From assembly GCA_045642565.1 (NCBI GenBank), contig JAZUJE010000020.1, positions 1-18,341 on the forward strand: 18,341 nt of DNA, in the 5' to 3' direction. The position numbers were made by a program, and so were the translations under genes. This document shows, piece after piece, positions 7,630 through 14,284 of the stretch; within the stretch, counting starts at the first letter, position 1, and each line of letters starts with the position of its first letter. The notes beneath the pieces were generated by a model, which was not told the origin of the DNA, made no database searches, and worked only from the letters and a program-made list of their open reading frames with translations. The stretch is from UBA1764 sp045642565 (GTDB lineage: Bacteria; Bacillota; Clostridia; Peptostreptococcales; Anaerovoracaceae).

Positions 7630-10600
7630 TTATCTTCCCTCATCCTTTATGCAATCATACCCAAACAATTCTTTTGCATCGGCAAAAAACTCATCATTAT
7701 TTTCAACCCAAAGGTCAAAATCTACTTTATATTTCTTTCCGCTTCGTTTGCACATAAGTGCAACAGGCATATCACCTCTATGAGCTCGGGCAAGTTTTCT
7801 AAATTCCGTTAAACCTTCTTCATCTGAAAACTTATCAGGAATAATAATCTTTACCATCTTTTCAATTCTTGGTTTAACGGCAGCTCCACCGGAATATTGA
7901 TTAAGAAGTTCTACACTTGTAGCTAAAAGCTTTGGCGTATCTTCTTTTAAATCAAGATTTCCTTTTACAACAACGATATTGTCCTCTGCGATATTATCAC
8001 GGCATTTTGCAAAAGTCTTCGGGAAAACAACAACCTCTATATCTCCATAAAGATCTTCCAAGGTCATAAATCCCATTTGATCGCCTTTTTTAGTTATTGT
8101 CTTTTTGGTCGCGGAAATAATTCCTGCCATAGTAACCGACTGACCGTTTTTATAAAGATTATCTTCTTCATTAAGAAGATTTGTATCACAGTCAGCAACA
8201 GATTTTACCTGCTCTGAAACCTCATCAAGAGGATGCCCTGTAAGATAGATACCAAGCTGGTCTTTTTCCATAGCAAGTAAATCTTTTTTACTGTAATCTT
8301 TGGCATTTGGAAGCTCGCGCTCTATCTTCATTGCGCTTGAAGTCTCTTGCATACCAAAGAGAGAAATTTGGCCTGAGAGGTTGTTTTTCGCCTCATTTTG
8401 AGCACTTTCTATGAGATCCGGGATAATAGCCAGCTTCTGCGCTCTGTTGCCAGGGAAGCAATCTAAAGCCCCTGCCTTTATTAGAGATTCGAGAGCCTGC
8501 TTGTTGATTGAATGAACATCAAGACCTTCAACAAACTCAAATATATCCTTTGGCATCTTCTTTTCGCGTGCACTGATTATTGCATCGACAATAGCCTCGC
8601 CAACATGCTTTACGCCAATAAGTCCATATCTAATCTTGCCCTCTTCTGTTGAGAAATTGCGAACAGACTTATTTACATCAGGAGGCAAAGTCTTAATACC
8701 CATATCAGAGGCATTTCTGATAAGAACTGCCACCGCTTTACTATCTGCCGGATACGTCATTAACGATGCCAAAAATTCTGCCGGGTAATGGTATTTAAGC
8801 CAGGCTGTCTGATATGCAACTGTTGCATATGCAGCAGCATGAGACTTATTAAAAGCATATTCAGCAAAGCTTGTCATTTCGTCAAATATCTGATTTGCCG
8901 CAGCCTCACTTATTCCTTTTTGCGCACAACCTGAAACAAACTTAGGACGTTCCTGTGCCATTTCATCCGCATGCTTTTTGGACATGGCACGACGAACGAG
9001 ATCGGCTCCGCCATAAGTATATCCGCCAAGTTTACGAACAATATCCATAACCTGCTCTTGGTAAACAATACAACCATAAGTCGGAGCAAGAATTTCTTCA
9101 AGCTGTGGTGTAATATATTTAATTTCATCAGGATTCTTTTTACACTTTACATAAGTAGGGATAGAATCCATAGGGCCTGGTCTGTAAAGAGAAATACCTG
9201 CAGTTAAATCTTCAAGGCAAGTCGGCCCAAGATCGGTCATGAACCTGGTCATACCACCGGATTCAAGTTGGAATATACCAACAGTATTTCCGGATGCAAT
9301 CAGTCTATATACACCATCCTCATCATAATTAATATGAAGAAGATCTATATCATCGCCATAAGCAGTCTTTATAAGCTTAAGACATTCACCCATAGAAGTT
9401 AAGTTTCTAAGACCAAGGAAATCCATCTTAAGAAGTCCCAGATGTTCGATTTCGGTCATGGTAAACATAGTTGCCATGCCGCCTTCATCAGAGCCTTTTC
9501 CTGTTGTTCTTACAAGAGGAACAAAATCATCAACCGGAGCCGGAGCGATAACAACTCCGGCAGCATGTGTTGAAGAATGTCTTGCCAAACCTTCAAGAAT
9601 TTTTCCTGTATCTACAGTCTTTCTAACAAGAGGATCTGTATCATAAGCCTGCTTAAAATCAGGGCTAATCTGAAGAGCCTTATCAAGAGTCATTTTTAAT
9701 TCATCCGGAATCATCTTTGCGACATCCAGAGCCCTTTGATAAGGCATTTCAAGAACGCGGCTTACATCTTTAAATACAGCCTTTGCTTTTAATGTTCCGA
9801 AAGTAGAAATTTGCGCAACATTATCTTCACCATATAAGTCTTTTACATGCTGAAGCACATCAGCGCGGTGTTCAATGCAAAAGTCTACATCAATATCAGG
9901 CATTGATATACGCTCTTTATTTAAGAAACGCTCAAAAATAAGTCCGAATCTAATTGGGTCAATATCGGTTATAGTCATAGAATATGCAACGAGCGAGCCT
10001 GCGGCAGAGCCCCTGCCCGGTCCAACAGCAATATCATGAGTTTTAGCCCAATTAATATATTCCCAAACAATTAAGAAATATCCTACATAACCTAAATCTT
10101 CAATAGTTTCAATCTCATATTCCAATCTCTCATCAAGAGCCGGATCATGATTCTCACCATATCTTTTAACAAGACCTTCGCGGCAAATCTGTTCAAAATA
10201 AGAATTTTCAGTCATACCCTCTGGCACTTGAGATTTTGGAATATGATAATTACCAAACTCAAACTTGAAATCTACCATATCGGCAATCTTTTGAGTATTA
10301 TCTAAAGCCTCCGGGGTATCAGCAAAAATCTTACGCATCTCTTCTTCTGATTTGAAATAGAATTGATCGTTTGGAAAACGCATTCTATCAACATCAGAAA
10401 GATTGTTTTTTGTTCCTATGCAAAGAAGAACATCGTGAGCATCAGAATCTTCTTGATTAAGATAATGAACATCATTAGTAGCAACAAGAGGGATATCAAG
10501 CTCTTTACTAAGTTTTTTAAGGCCCTTGTTAATTGCAATTTCTTCTTCAAGACCTTGATCCTGAAGTTCTAAGAAAAAGTTGCCGTGCCCAAAATTATTA

Positions 10601-11082
10601 TCAAGCCACAGAGCTTCTTCTTTTGCAGCTTCATAATCATTTCTCAAAATACTGCTTTGAACTTTTCCCGCGATGCAAGCAGAAAGACAGATAATACCCT
10701 TATTATATTTTGCAAGAAGTTCGTGGTCTACACGAGGCTTGTAATAGAATCCGTCTTTATATGCGCAAGATACAATCTTGATAAGATTGTGATATCCTTC
10801 ATTATTTTTGGCAAGCAAAATCAGATGCCCTGATTTTTTATCAAATGCATCCCTGTCATGTCTTGTTCTTTTGGCGGTATAAACCTCACATCCTATGATA
10901 GGCTTTATGCCACGCTCTTTTGCCTGAGTAAAGAACTGAACCGCACCATACATAACCCCATGATCGGTTATGGCGCAGGCGGTCATTCCAAGTTCTTTTG
11001 CTTTGTCTAAAAGCTTATCTATGCGGCAAGCTCCGTCCAAAAGAGAATATTCAGTATGTACATGTAAATGTGTAAATGCCAT
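7630..11082 (-). CDS. dnaE: DNA polymerase III alpha subunit, DnaE1 type
   Basis: This 1150-residue C-family polymerase has the family's full length. It starts with a PHP domain (THLHVHTEYSLLDG at residues 4-17, with TDHGVMYG after it). The palm follows with GPGRGSAAGSL at about 354-364 and the catalytic PDIDVDFC, Asp396, Asp398 and Asp400. The fingers contain ARHSSTHAAGVV, and a tandem helix-hairpin-helix and OB-fold region (about 960-1060) precedes a short C-terminal part. The lack of a PolC-type exonuclease insertion and the PHP start separate it from PolC. It should extend DNA in the replisome with the beta clamp. It heads an eight-gene run on this strand. No Shine-Dalgarno sequence precedes the ATG; an extended -10 box ends only 8 bases upstream, so the mRNA may be nearly leaderless. 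Met1 is firmly set by the PHP motif. Confidence 0.97.
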   Translation of the reverse strand: MAFTHLHVHTEYSLLDGACRIDKLLDKAKELGMTACAITDHGVMYGAVQFFTQAKERGIKPIIGCEVYTAKRTRHDRDAFDKKSGHLILLAKNNEGYHNLIKIVSCAYKDGFYYKPRVDHELLAKYNKGIICLSACIAGKVQSSILRNDYEAAKEEALWLDNNFGHGNFFLELQDQGLEEEIAINKGLKKLSKELDIPLVATNDVHYLNQEDSDAHDVLLCIGTKNNLSDVDRMRFPNDQFYFKSEEEMRKIFADTPEALDNTQKIADMVDFKFEFGNYHIPKSQVPEGMTENSYFEQICREGLVKRYGENHDPALDERLEYEIETIEDLGYVGYFLIVWEYINWAKTHDIAVGPGRGSAAGSLVAYSMTITDIDPIRFGLIFERFLNKERISMPDIDVDFCIEHRADVLQHVKDLYGEDNVAQISTFGTLKAKAVFKDVSRVLEMPYQRALDVAKMIPDELKMTLDKALQISPDFKQAYDTDPLVRKTVDTGKILEGLARHSSTHAAGVVIAPAPVDDFVPLVRTTGKGSDEGGMATMFTMTEIEHLGLLKMDFLGLRNLTSMGECLKLIKTAYGDDIDLLHINYDEDGVYRLIASGNTVGIFQLESGGMTRFMTDLGPTCLEDLTAGISLYRPGPMDSIPTYVKCKKNPDEIKYITPQLEEILAPTYGCIVYQEQVMDIVRKLGGYTYGGADLVRRAMSKKHADEMAQERPKFVSGCAQKGISEAAANQIFDEMTSFAEYAFNKSHAAAYATVAYQTAWLKYHYPAEFLASLMTYPADSKAVAVLIRNASDMGIKTLPPDVNKSVRNFSTEEGKIRYGLIGVKHVGEAIVDAIISAREKKMPKDIFEFVEGLDVHSINKQALESLIKAGALDCFPGNRAQKLAIIPDLIESAQNEAKNNLSGQISLFGMQETSSAMKIERELPNAKDYSKKDLLAMEKDQLGIYLTGHPLDEVSEQVKSVADCDTNLLNEEDNLYKNGQSVTMAGIISATKKTITKKGDQMGFMTLEDLYGDIEVVVFPKTFAKCRDNIAEDNIVVVKGNLDLKEDTPKLLATSVELLNQYSGGAAVKPRIEKMVKIIIPDKFSDEEGLTEFRKLARAHRGDMPVALMCKRSGKKYKVDFDLWVENNDEFFADAKELFGYDCIKDEGR

Positions 11083-11090
11083 ATCAATAT

Positions 11091-11099
11091 ATTATATCA
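11091..11099 (-). promoter_or_regulatory. Extended -10 promoter of dnaE
   Basis: On the minus strand the sequence reads TGATATAAT, a perfect TGn extended -10 followed by TATAAT at 11096-11091. No good -35 box is present at 16 to 18 bases upstream, as is common for extended -10 promoters. The box ends 8 bases before the dnaE ATG, so transcription would start within about two bases of the start codon. The position upstream of the first gene of the run supports it, but transcription is not shown. Confidence 0.6.
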
Positions 11100-11140
11100 T
11101 AAGTTTCGCTTATTTAGTGGCTCATAAGCTCAAAAATGGG

Positions 11141-11169
11141 TAGACTCCACCGCCTATTGTGGCTATAAT
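11141..11169 (+). promoter_or_regulatory. Sigma-A-type promoter of mscL
   Basis: TAGACT (11141-11146, four of six matches to TTGACA) is separated by 17 bases from a perfect TATAAT at 11164-11169. Predicted transcription begins near 11176, leaving a leader of about 29 bases that includes the GGAGG ribosome-binding site at 11191-11195. It is back to back with the dnaE promoter, so the roughly 120-base gap is a divergent control region. Confidence 0.75.
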
Positions 11170-11204
11170 AGTATTGTGAATTGAATATTTGGAGGCAAAT
11201 CGAC

Positions 11205-11603
11205 ATGATTAAAGAATTTAAGGAATTTATTTCCAGAGGCAATGTCCTTGATCTCGCTGTCGGCATGATCGTAGGAGCAGCCTTCACCGCAATCGTTACA
11301 TCTCTTGTAAATGACATCCTTATGCCAATTATCGGTGGTATCACCGGAGGAATGGATTTCTCATCATATGTACTCAAAATTGGCGAAGCTACAATTTGCT
11401 GGGGCAACTTTGTACAGGCAATTGTAAACTTCCTTATCGTTGCATGGGTAATCTTCTTAGTGGTAAAAGCTGCCAATAGCTTCAAAGCTAAGGCTGAAGC
11501 GCTCATCAAAAAGAAAGAAGATGAAGAAGCAGCAGCTCCTGAAGAGCCAAGCGAAGATATCTTACTTTTAAGAGAAATCAGAGATTCATTAAAGAAGAAC
11601 TAA
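11205..11603 (+). CDS. mscL: Large-conductance mechanosensitive channel MscL
   Basis: The 132-residue protein is a typical MscL: an amphipathic N-terminus, MIKEFKEFISRGNVLDLAVG, then TM1 (about 16-43) with the gate-region sequence GMIVGAAFTAIVTSLV, a loop with the usual Pro-Ile-Ile-Gly and Gly-rich segment, TM2 (about 67-95), and a charged linker leading to the terminal helix LLREIRDSLKKN that forms the cytoplasmic bundle. As a homopentamer in the membrane it opens under strong tension and releases solutes in hypo-osmotic shock. The start is ATG 11205, with GGAGG nine bases before it; an upstream in-frame start at 11181 lies ahead of that ribosome-binding site and was not used. It has its own promoter and is followed by a strong terminator, so it is probably monocistronic. 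It is the only plus-strand gene here. Confidence 0.97.
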   Translation: MIKEFKEFISRGNVLDLAVGMIVGAAFTAIVTSLVNDILMPIIGGITGGMDFSSYVLKIGEATICWGNFVQAIVNFLIVAWVIFLVVKAANSFKAKAEALIKKKEDEEAAAPEEPSEDILLLREIRDSLKKN

Positions 11604-11613
11604 TAGTTTATGG

Positions 11614-11651
11614 AAAAAATTCAGACTGGCCACCGGCCAGTCTGTTTTATT
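11614..11651. terminator. Bidirectional terminator between mscL and hicB
   Basis: A perfect 10-base-pair stem, CAGACTGGCC / GGCCAGTCTG (11622-11644) with a 3-base loop, is followed on the plus strand by TTTTATTT and preceded by six A residues (11614-11619), which give a U run on the minus strand. It therefore can end both the mscL transcript and the oppositely directed hicAB transcript. Confidence 0.92.
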
Positions 11652-11653
11652 TA

Positions 11654-11998
11654 TTAATATCCTAATTCCCTATTCATTGCCGCTATCGCCTTACCAACAT
11701 ACTGATTAAGGCTTATATTTTCTAATACAGCACATAAAGCCGCCTTCTTATGCTCACTCGGTTCAATCCTAACATTAAAATTCCCGGAATAAGTTTTTTC
11801 AGGATTAATTCCCTTAGCCTTGCAAGCTTCTATATATTCATCAACATGAATATGAAATCTCTCTTCCAATTCTTGAACATTGCTTCCATGGAAAGAAATA
11901 ACATCTTCAATACCAATTATCTCACCCCAAAATAACTTATCGTCATCATCATAATGGATGTCAGCAATTAAATTCTTGTATTTCATTGTCGAGTTCAT
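11654..11998 (-). CDS. hicB: HicB-family antitoxin
   Basis: The 114-residue protein matches the HicB antitoxin layout. An N-terminal partial RNase-H-like fold (about residues 5-60: YKNLIADIHYDDDD, then LFWGEIIGIEDVISFHG and VQELEERFHIHVDEYIEAC) is followed by a Lys/Pro linker with YSGNFNVRIEPSEH. A C-terminal ribbon-helix-helix-like DNA-binding segment with SLNQYVGKAI comes last. In the family, HicB binds and blocks the HicA RNase and represses the operon through its DNA-binding domain. Its ATG overlaps the hicA stop by four bases (ATGA), which favours coupled translation. A second in-frame Met at residue 5 is an alternative start. Downstream is the bidirectional terminator. The family call is strong from the two-domain pattern and the neighbouring HicA-like gene. 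Confidence 0.9.
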   Translation of the reverse strand: MNSTMKYKNLIADIHYDDDDKLFWGEIIGIEDVISFHGSNVQELEERFHIHVDEYIEACKAKGINPEKTYSGNFNVRIEPSEHKKAALCAVLENISLNQYVGKAIAAMNRELGY

Positions 11999-12267
11999 TT
12001 TTTATTCCCTCCGTTTTCAATTTCACCAATACAAATCAAGTATTCAATCACTTTCTTTACTTGATAAATATATAGCTTATTACCAGGATGAGGCAAATCA
12101 AATATCAGAGATCTTTTACCATTTGTATATTTGACGCCGGAGCCTCTTCCCGCAGTCTCTTTGGCACATCCACATTTCCCCATTAAAGAATCTAATTCAT
12201 TAATAGTGAAATTTTTAGTATACGGTTTACTTTGAATTTTTGCTAATAAAGATTTTTTAGTAGGCAT
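11995..12267 (-). CDS. hicA: HicA-family toxin (variant without canonical GSH motif)
   Basis: This 90-residue protein resembles the HicA toxin, a small double-stranded-RNA-binding-like ribonuclease that cleaves mRNA. It has the basic N-terminus, a helix, then GRGSGVKYTNGKR, FDLPHPGNKLYIYQVK and a final helix. In classic HicA the active-site His lies in a GSH motif. Here the position is Gly (RGSGV), as in the subgroup with GSRVxF, while His of the PHP motif is present and could take part. The following hicB overlaps it by four bases. The start ATG at 12267 has no Shine-Dalgarno sequence, and the better ribosome-binding site nearby (12300-12308) belongs to a 12-codon leader ORF that ends inside hicA. 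The family call rests on the fold-like pattern and the HicB partner; whether the protein is toxic is not known. Confidence 0.85.
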   Translation of the reverse strand: MPTKKSLLAKIQSKPYTKNFTINELDSLMGKCGCAKETAGRGSGVKYTNGKRSLIFDLPHPGNKLYIYQVKKVIEYLICIGEIENGGNKK

Positions 12268-12295
12268 GGCTTTTGCAACTACTTATTAGTTGCAT
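12257..12295 (-). CDS. Putative 12-codon leader ORF overlapping hicA start
   Basis: An ATG at 12295 follows AGGAAGGAG (12308-12300), the best Shine-Dalgarno-like sequence of this region, with a 4-base gap. It opens a reading frame for MQLISSCKSHAY ending in TAA at 12259-12257, 11 bases into hicA in another frame. Only a transcript from the distal promoter would contain it, since the proximal -10 box overlaps its ATG. It may couple or restrain hicA translation. It could equally be chance, because the AGGAAGGAG lies in a promoter spacer. Confidence 0.4.
   Translation of the reverse strand: MQLISSCKSHAY
12274..12294 (-). promoter_or_regulatory. Palindromic candidate HicB operator
   Basis: TGCAACTA and TAGTTGCA form a perfect 8+8 inverted repeat around a 5-base centre. 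It runs from the last base of the proximal -10 box to about +14 of that promoter, where a bound ribbon-helix-helix dimer would block initiation. In RNA it would form a hairpin next to the hicA start, so an RNA role is also possible. HicB binding is inferred from the family. Confidence 0.6.
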
Positions 12296-12322
12296 TATAC
12301 TCCTTCCTATATTGCCTTTCAA
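12294..12322 (-). promoter_or_regulatory. hicAB proximal promoter P1
   Basis: On the minus strand TTGAAA (12322-12317, five of six consensus bases) and a perfect TATAAT (12299-12294) are 17 bases apart. Start of transcription is predicted near 12287, giving a leader of about 20 bases before hicA without a Shine-Dalgarno sequence. The candidate operator overlaps the start site. Confidence 0.75.
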
Positions 12323-12323
12323 T
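12308..12323 (-). repeat. Promoter-proximal copy of 16-base direct repeat
   Basis: On the plus strand the repeat reads TATATTGCCTTTCAAT. It carries the -35 box of P1 in reverse and matches the copy at 12361-12376 at 15 of 16 bases. The two copies are exactly 53 bases apart, about five helical turns. Confidence 0.75.
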
Positions 12324-12346
12324 GCTGAATATAACTTTCTGTAAAT

Positions 12347-12375
12347 ATTATACAAAAGAATATATTGCCATTCAA
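12347..12375 (-). promoter_or_regulatory. hicAB distal promoter P2
   Basis: On the minus strand TTGAAT (12375-12370) and a perfect TATAAT (12352-12347) are separated by 17 bases. The geometry equals that of P1, 53 bases downstream. A transcript from here would start near 12340 and include the strong Shine-Dalgarno sequence and the 12-codon leader ORF. Confidence 0.7.
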
Positions 12376-12376
12376 T
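12361..12376 (-). repeat. Distal copy of 16-base direct repeat
   Basis: TATATTGCCATTCAAT on the plus strand, one mismatch from the copy at 12308-12323. It contains the -35 box of P2. The pairing suggests that a promoter module was duplicated, or that a regulator binds at both -35 regions. Confidence 0.75.
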
Positions 12377-12429
12377 ACAAAATATGGTAATACTGCCGGA
12401 GCGCCCCCCCATTTTTAAAAAACTAAAAC

Positions 12430-12466
12430 TCAAAAAACATAAACCCCGAGGCCAAAAGCCTCGGGG
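12430..12466 (-). terminator. Terminator after the tandem peptidase genes
   Basis: Read on the minus strand, CCCCGAGGC and GCCTCGGGG form a 9-base-pair GC-rich stem with a 5-base loop, followed by TTTATGTTTTTTGAG. It sits just after the stop of the gene ending at 12482 and isolates the hicAB promoters from read-through. Confidence 0.9.
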
Positions 12467-12481
12467 GTTTGATTTCAAAAA

Positions 12482-14281
12482 TTAATTTCCAAAGCTTAGA
12501 GCACTCATTGCAGGGGCTCCGCTTTCACCATCGGCAACAAGTATTTTAATTTTAGTTGCCTTGTTACTTATATTTCCAAGTTTTAGTGTCGCCTCGCCTC
12601 CGCTATTTTGTGTAACAGAAAAGATTCCTAAAAGTTTCCCATCTTTATCATATACTGCTGCATATGCAGTATATGCCTCTTCTGCCGGGCGAGAAATGCT
12701 TATTTGCTTTTGCTCACTGCTTAAGTCCGAACAAGAAGTAGGATCTAAAAGCGCAGCACTATATGTAACAGTACAATCACTTTCGCCATCGTTATATGTA
12801 CCTACACTACCAATTAAAATTACCTTGATATTATAATCCATCGAGACAATTTCTATCTTCCCGTCAGGAACTTTACCATATACAGCGCCGCCATTATATG
12901 CAGTAACAATTCCCGAATTTTCCAACGTTGTGTCAAATGAAGTCTTCGGATTTATATTCATAGCCCACTGTTCACCGTTAAAACCATATTTGCCAGATTT
13001 TTCAGTCAAATAACATGCCGTCCAAAAATCAAGAACGATCTCTTCCTTAGATCTTTCAAGTATAGAATTCGCTATCGTATCAAAGGCATTACTATCCCAA
13101 TTAGCTATTCTCGCAAGCTGAACCGCCTTATAAAAAGTATTTCCTGTTTCATCACCTATTTTTTGAGCATACTGTGTTCTTAAATACTGTCCAAACAAAT
13201 ATGAATTAGAATAATTCGCTAAAACAATCCCATTCCTATCCCAGTAACAAAGCGGAGAGCCTGCATAATAATAACTTGGACCACCATAATTAAAATTATC
13301 AACTCGGCTTGCCACTTTAGTATAGCCAAAAATCATATGCTCTGTTCCCATAGAGAAAGCCTCGTTCAAGAAAGAATCCATCTTAGAAAGCCCCGCATTG
13401 GAAGAATATGAAACATTAATAAGATGTTGATATTCATGGACAAGTGTACTAAAGACATTTGTAACCCTTACCAGTGCACTGCCTTGATCATCAGAATAGC
13501 TTGTAACACTTGAATATGTCATGCCCGGGAAGGTATCAACATTAATCATATCAATACCACCATTCAGTTGTGTTTCCCAAAAATAACCGGCTGTATACGA
13601 ATTAGCTCCAAAATTACCAGAATAAGTCGTATAATCATCTTTTATATCATAACAACAAATTGCAAGCTTTCCATCCTGGTCAGGATCTCTTGCTTCGCCT
13701 ATAGCATCACGAACAGTAGGATAAACCCTGTCAAATTCATCAGCCAAAGTTTTAGCTTTATCCGCTGTCATACGAATCTTATTTGCCTGATAGAGACTTC
13801 CCCAAACAGTGCAATATTCTCCGACATAAAGACATTCAAGATCGATATATCCCGAATAGTTATCATTAATAGACATCATATCGCCAACAGAATAAGCATA
13901 AACGCGGCCATCAGAATCAGGATCTGTTATATCCTCATCATCAAACATAGGCATGTCATTTCCCGGAATATCAGCATCCTCAATCCAAAGCCCGTTAAAC
14001 GGATTGTACTCATATCCAAAAGCTTCTAAAGAATCATCAATATCTATTACATCTTCACTGATTTCTTCAGAGTTTGAAGAAGAAACAGCAGCCCAAGAGC
14101 AGCATCCGTAATCTTTATAGCCGGTTGCAAAATCGGTATTTACAACAATCACCTCATCGGCATTATATATACCGGGTTCATCTACTACCGTGACAACTTT
14201 TTTACCAGCAGCAAAAGCTGTGACCGGAACAAGCGCCATGCATAAAATTAAAACTAGTAAAATTGTTAGGGTCTTTCTCAT
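12482..14281 (-). CDS. Exported HExxH metallopeptidase, M30 (hyicolysin)-like, copy 2
   Basis: This 599-residue protein has a signal peptide (basic start, hydrophobic core, AFA cleavage site near residue 24). HEYQH at residues 282-286 supplies two zinc-binding His and the catalytic Glu, with Glu307 or Glu314 of LNEAFSMGTEH as candidate third ligand. Asp-rich loops (DPDSDGR, DPDQDGKLAI) look calcium-binding. YAGSPLC, LANYSNSYLFGQYLRTQYAQ and DFWTACYL follow, and a C-terminal beta-type module ends in LSFGN. The active-site style fits peptidase family M30 of staphylococci and clostridia; secreted proteolysis is inferred. Shine-Dalgarno GGAG lies in the last codons of the upstream paralog, three bases before this gene, so the pair is co-transcribed. 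A strong terminator follows. It could instead be another gluzincin of unnamed family. Confidence 0.8.
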   Translation of the reverse strand: MRKTLTILLVLILCMALVPVTAFAAGKKVVTVVDEPGIYNADEVIVVNTDFATGYKDYGCCSWAAVSSSNSEEISEDVIDIDDSLEAFGYEYNPFNGLWIEDADIPGNDMPMFDDEDITDPDSDGRVYAYSVGDMMSINDNYSGYIDLECLYVGEYCTVWGSLYQANKIRMTADKAKTLADEFDRVYPTVRDAIGEARDPDQDGKLAICCYDIKDDYTTYSGNFGANSYTAGYFWETQLNGGIDMINVDTFPGMTYSSVTSYSDDQGSALVRVTNVFSTLVHEYQHLINVSYSSNAGLSKMDSFLNEAFSMGTEHMIFGYTKVASRVDNFNYGGPSYYYAGSPLCYWDRNGIVLANYSNSYLFGQYLRTQYAQKIGDETGNTFYKAVQLARIANWDSNAFDTIANSILERSKEEIVLDFWTACYLTEKSGKYGFNGEQWAMNINPKTSFDTTLENSGIVTAYNGGAVYGKVPDGKIEIVSMDYNIKVILIGSVGTYNDGESDCTVTYSAALLDPTSCSDLSSEQKQISISRPAEEAYTAYAAVYDKDGKLLGIFSVTQNSGGEATLKLGNISNKATKIKILVADGESGAPAMSALSFGN

Positions 14282-14284
14282 TAT

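Noticed and set aside
11114..11509. 131-codon open frame on the minus strand, antisense to mscL
   Set aside because: Its frame is a shadow of the strongly supported mscL gene, with no ribosome-binding site or recognisable protein features.
12404..12410. C7 tract that could be a phase-variable switch
   Set aside because: It lies upstream of the hicAB promoters and outside any coding or promoter spacer region, and is too short to stand out.
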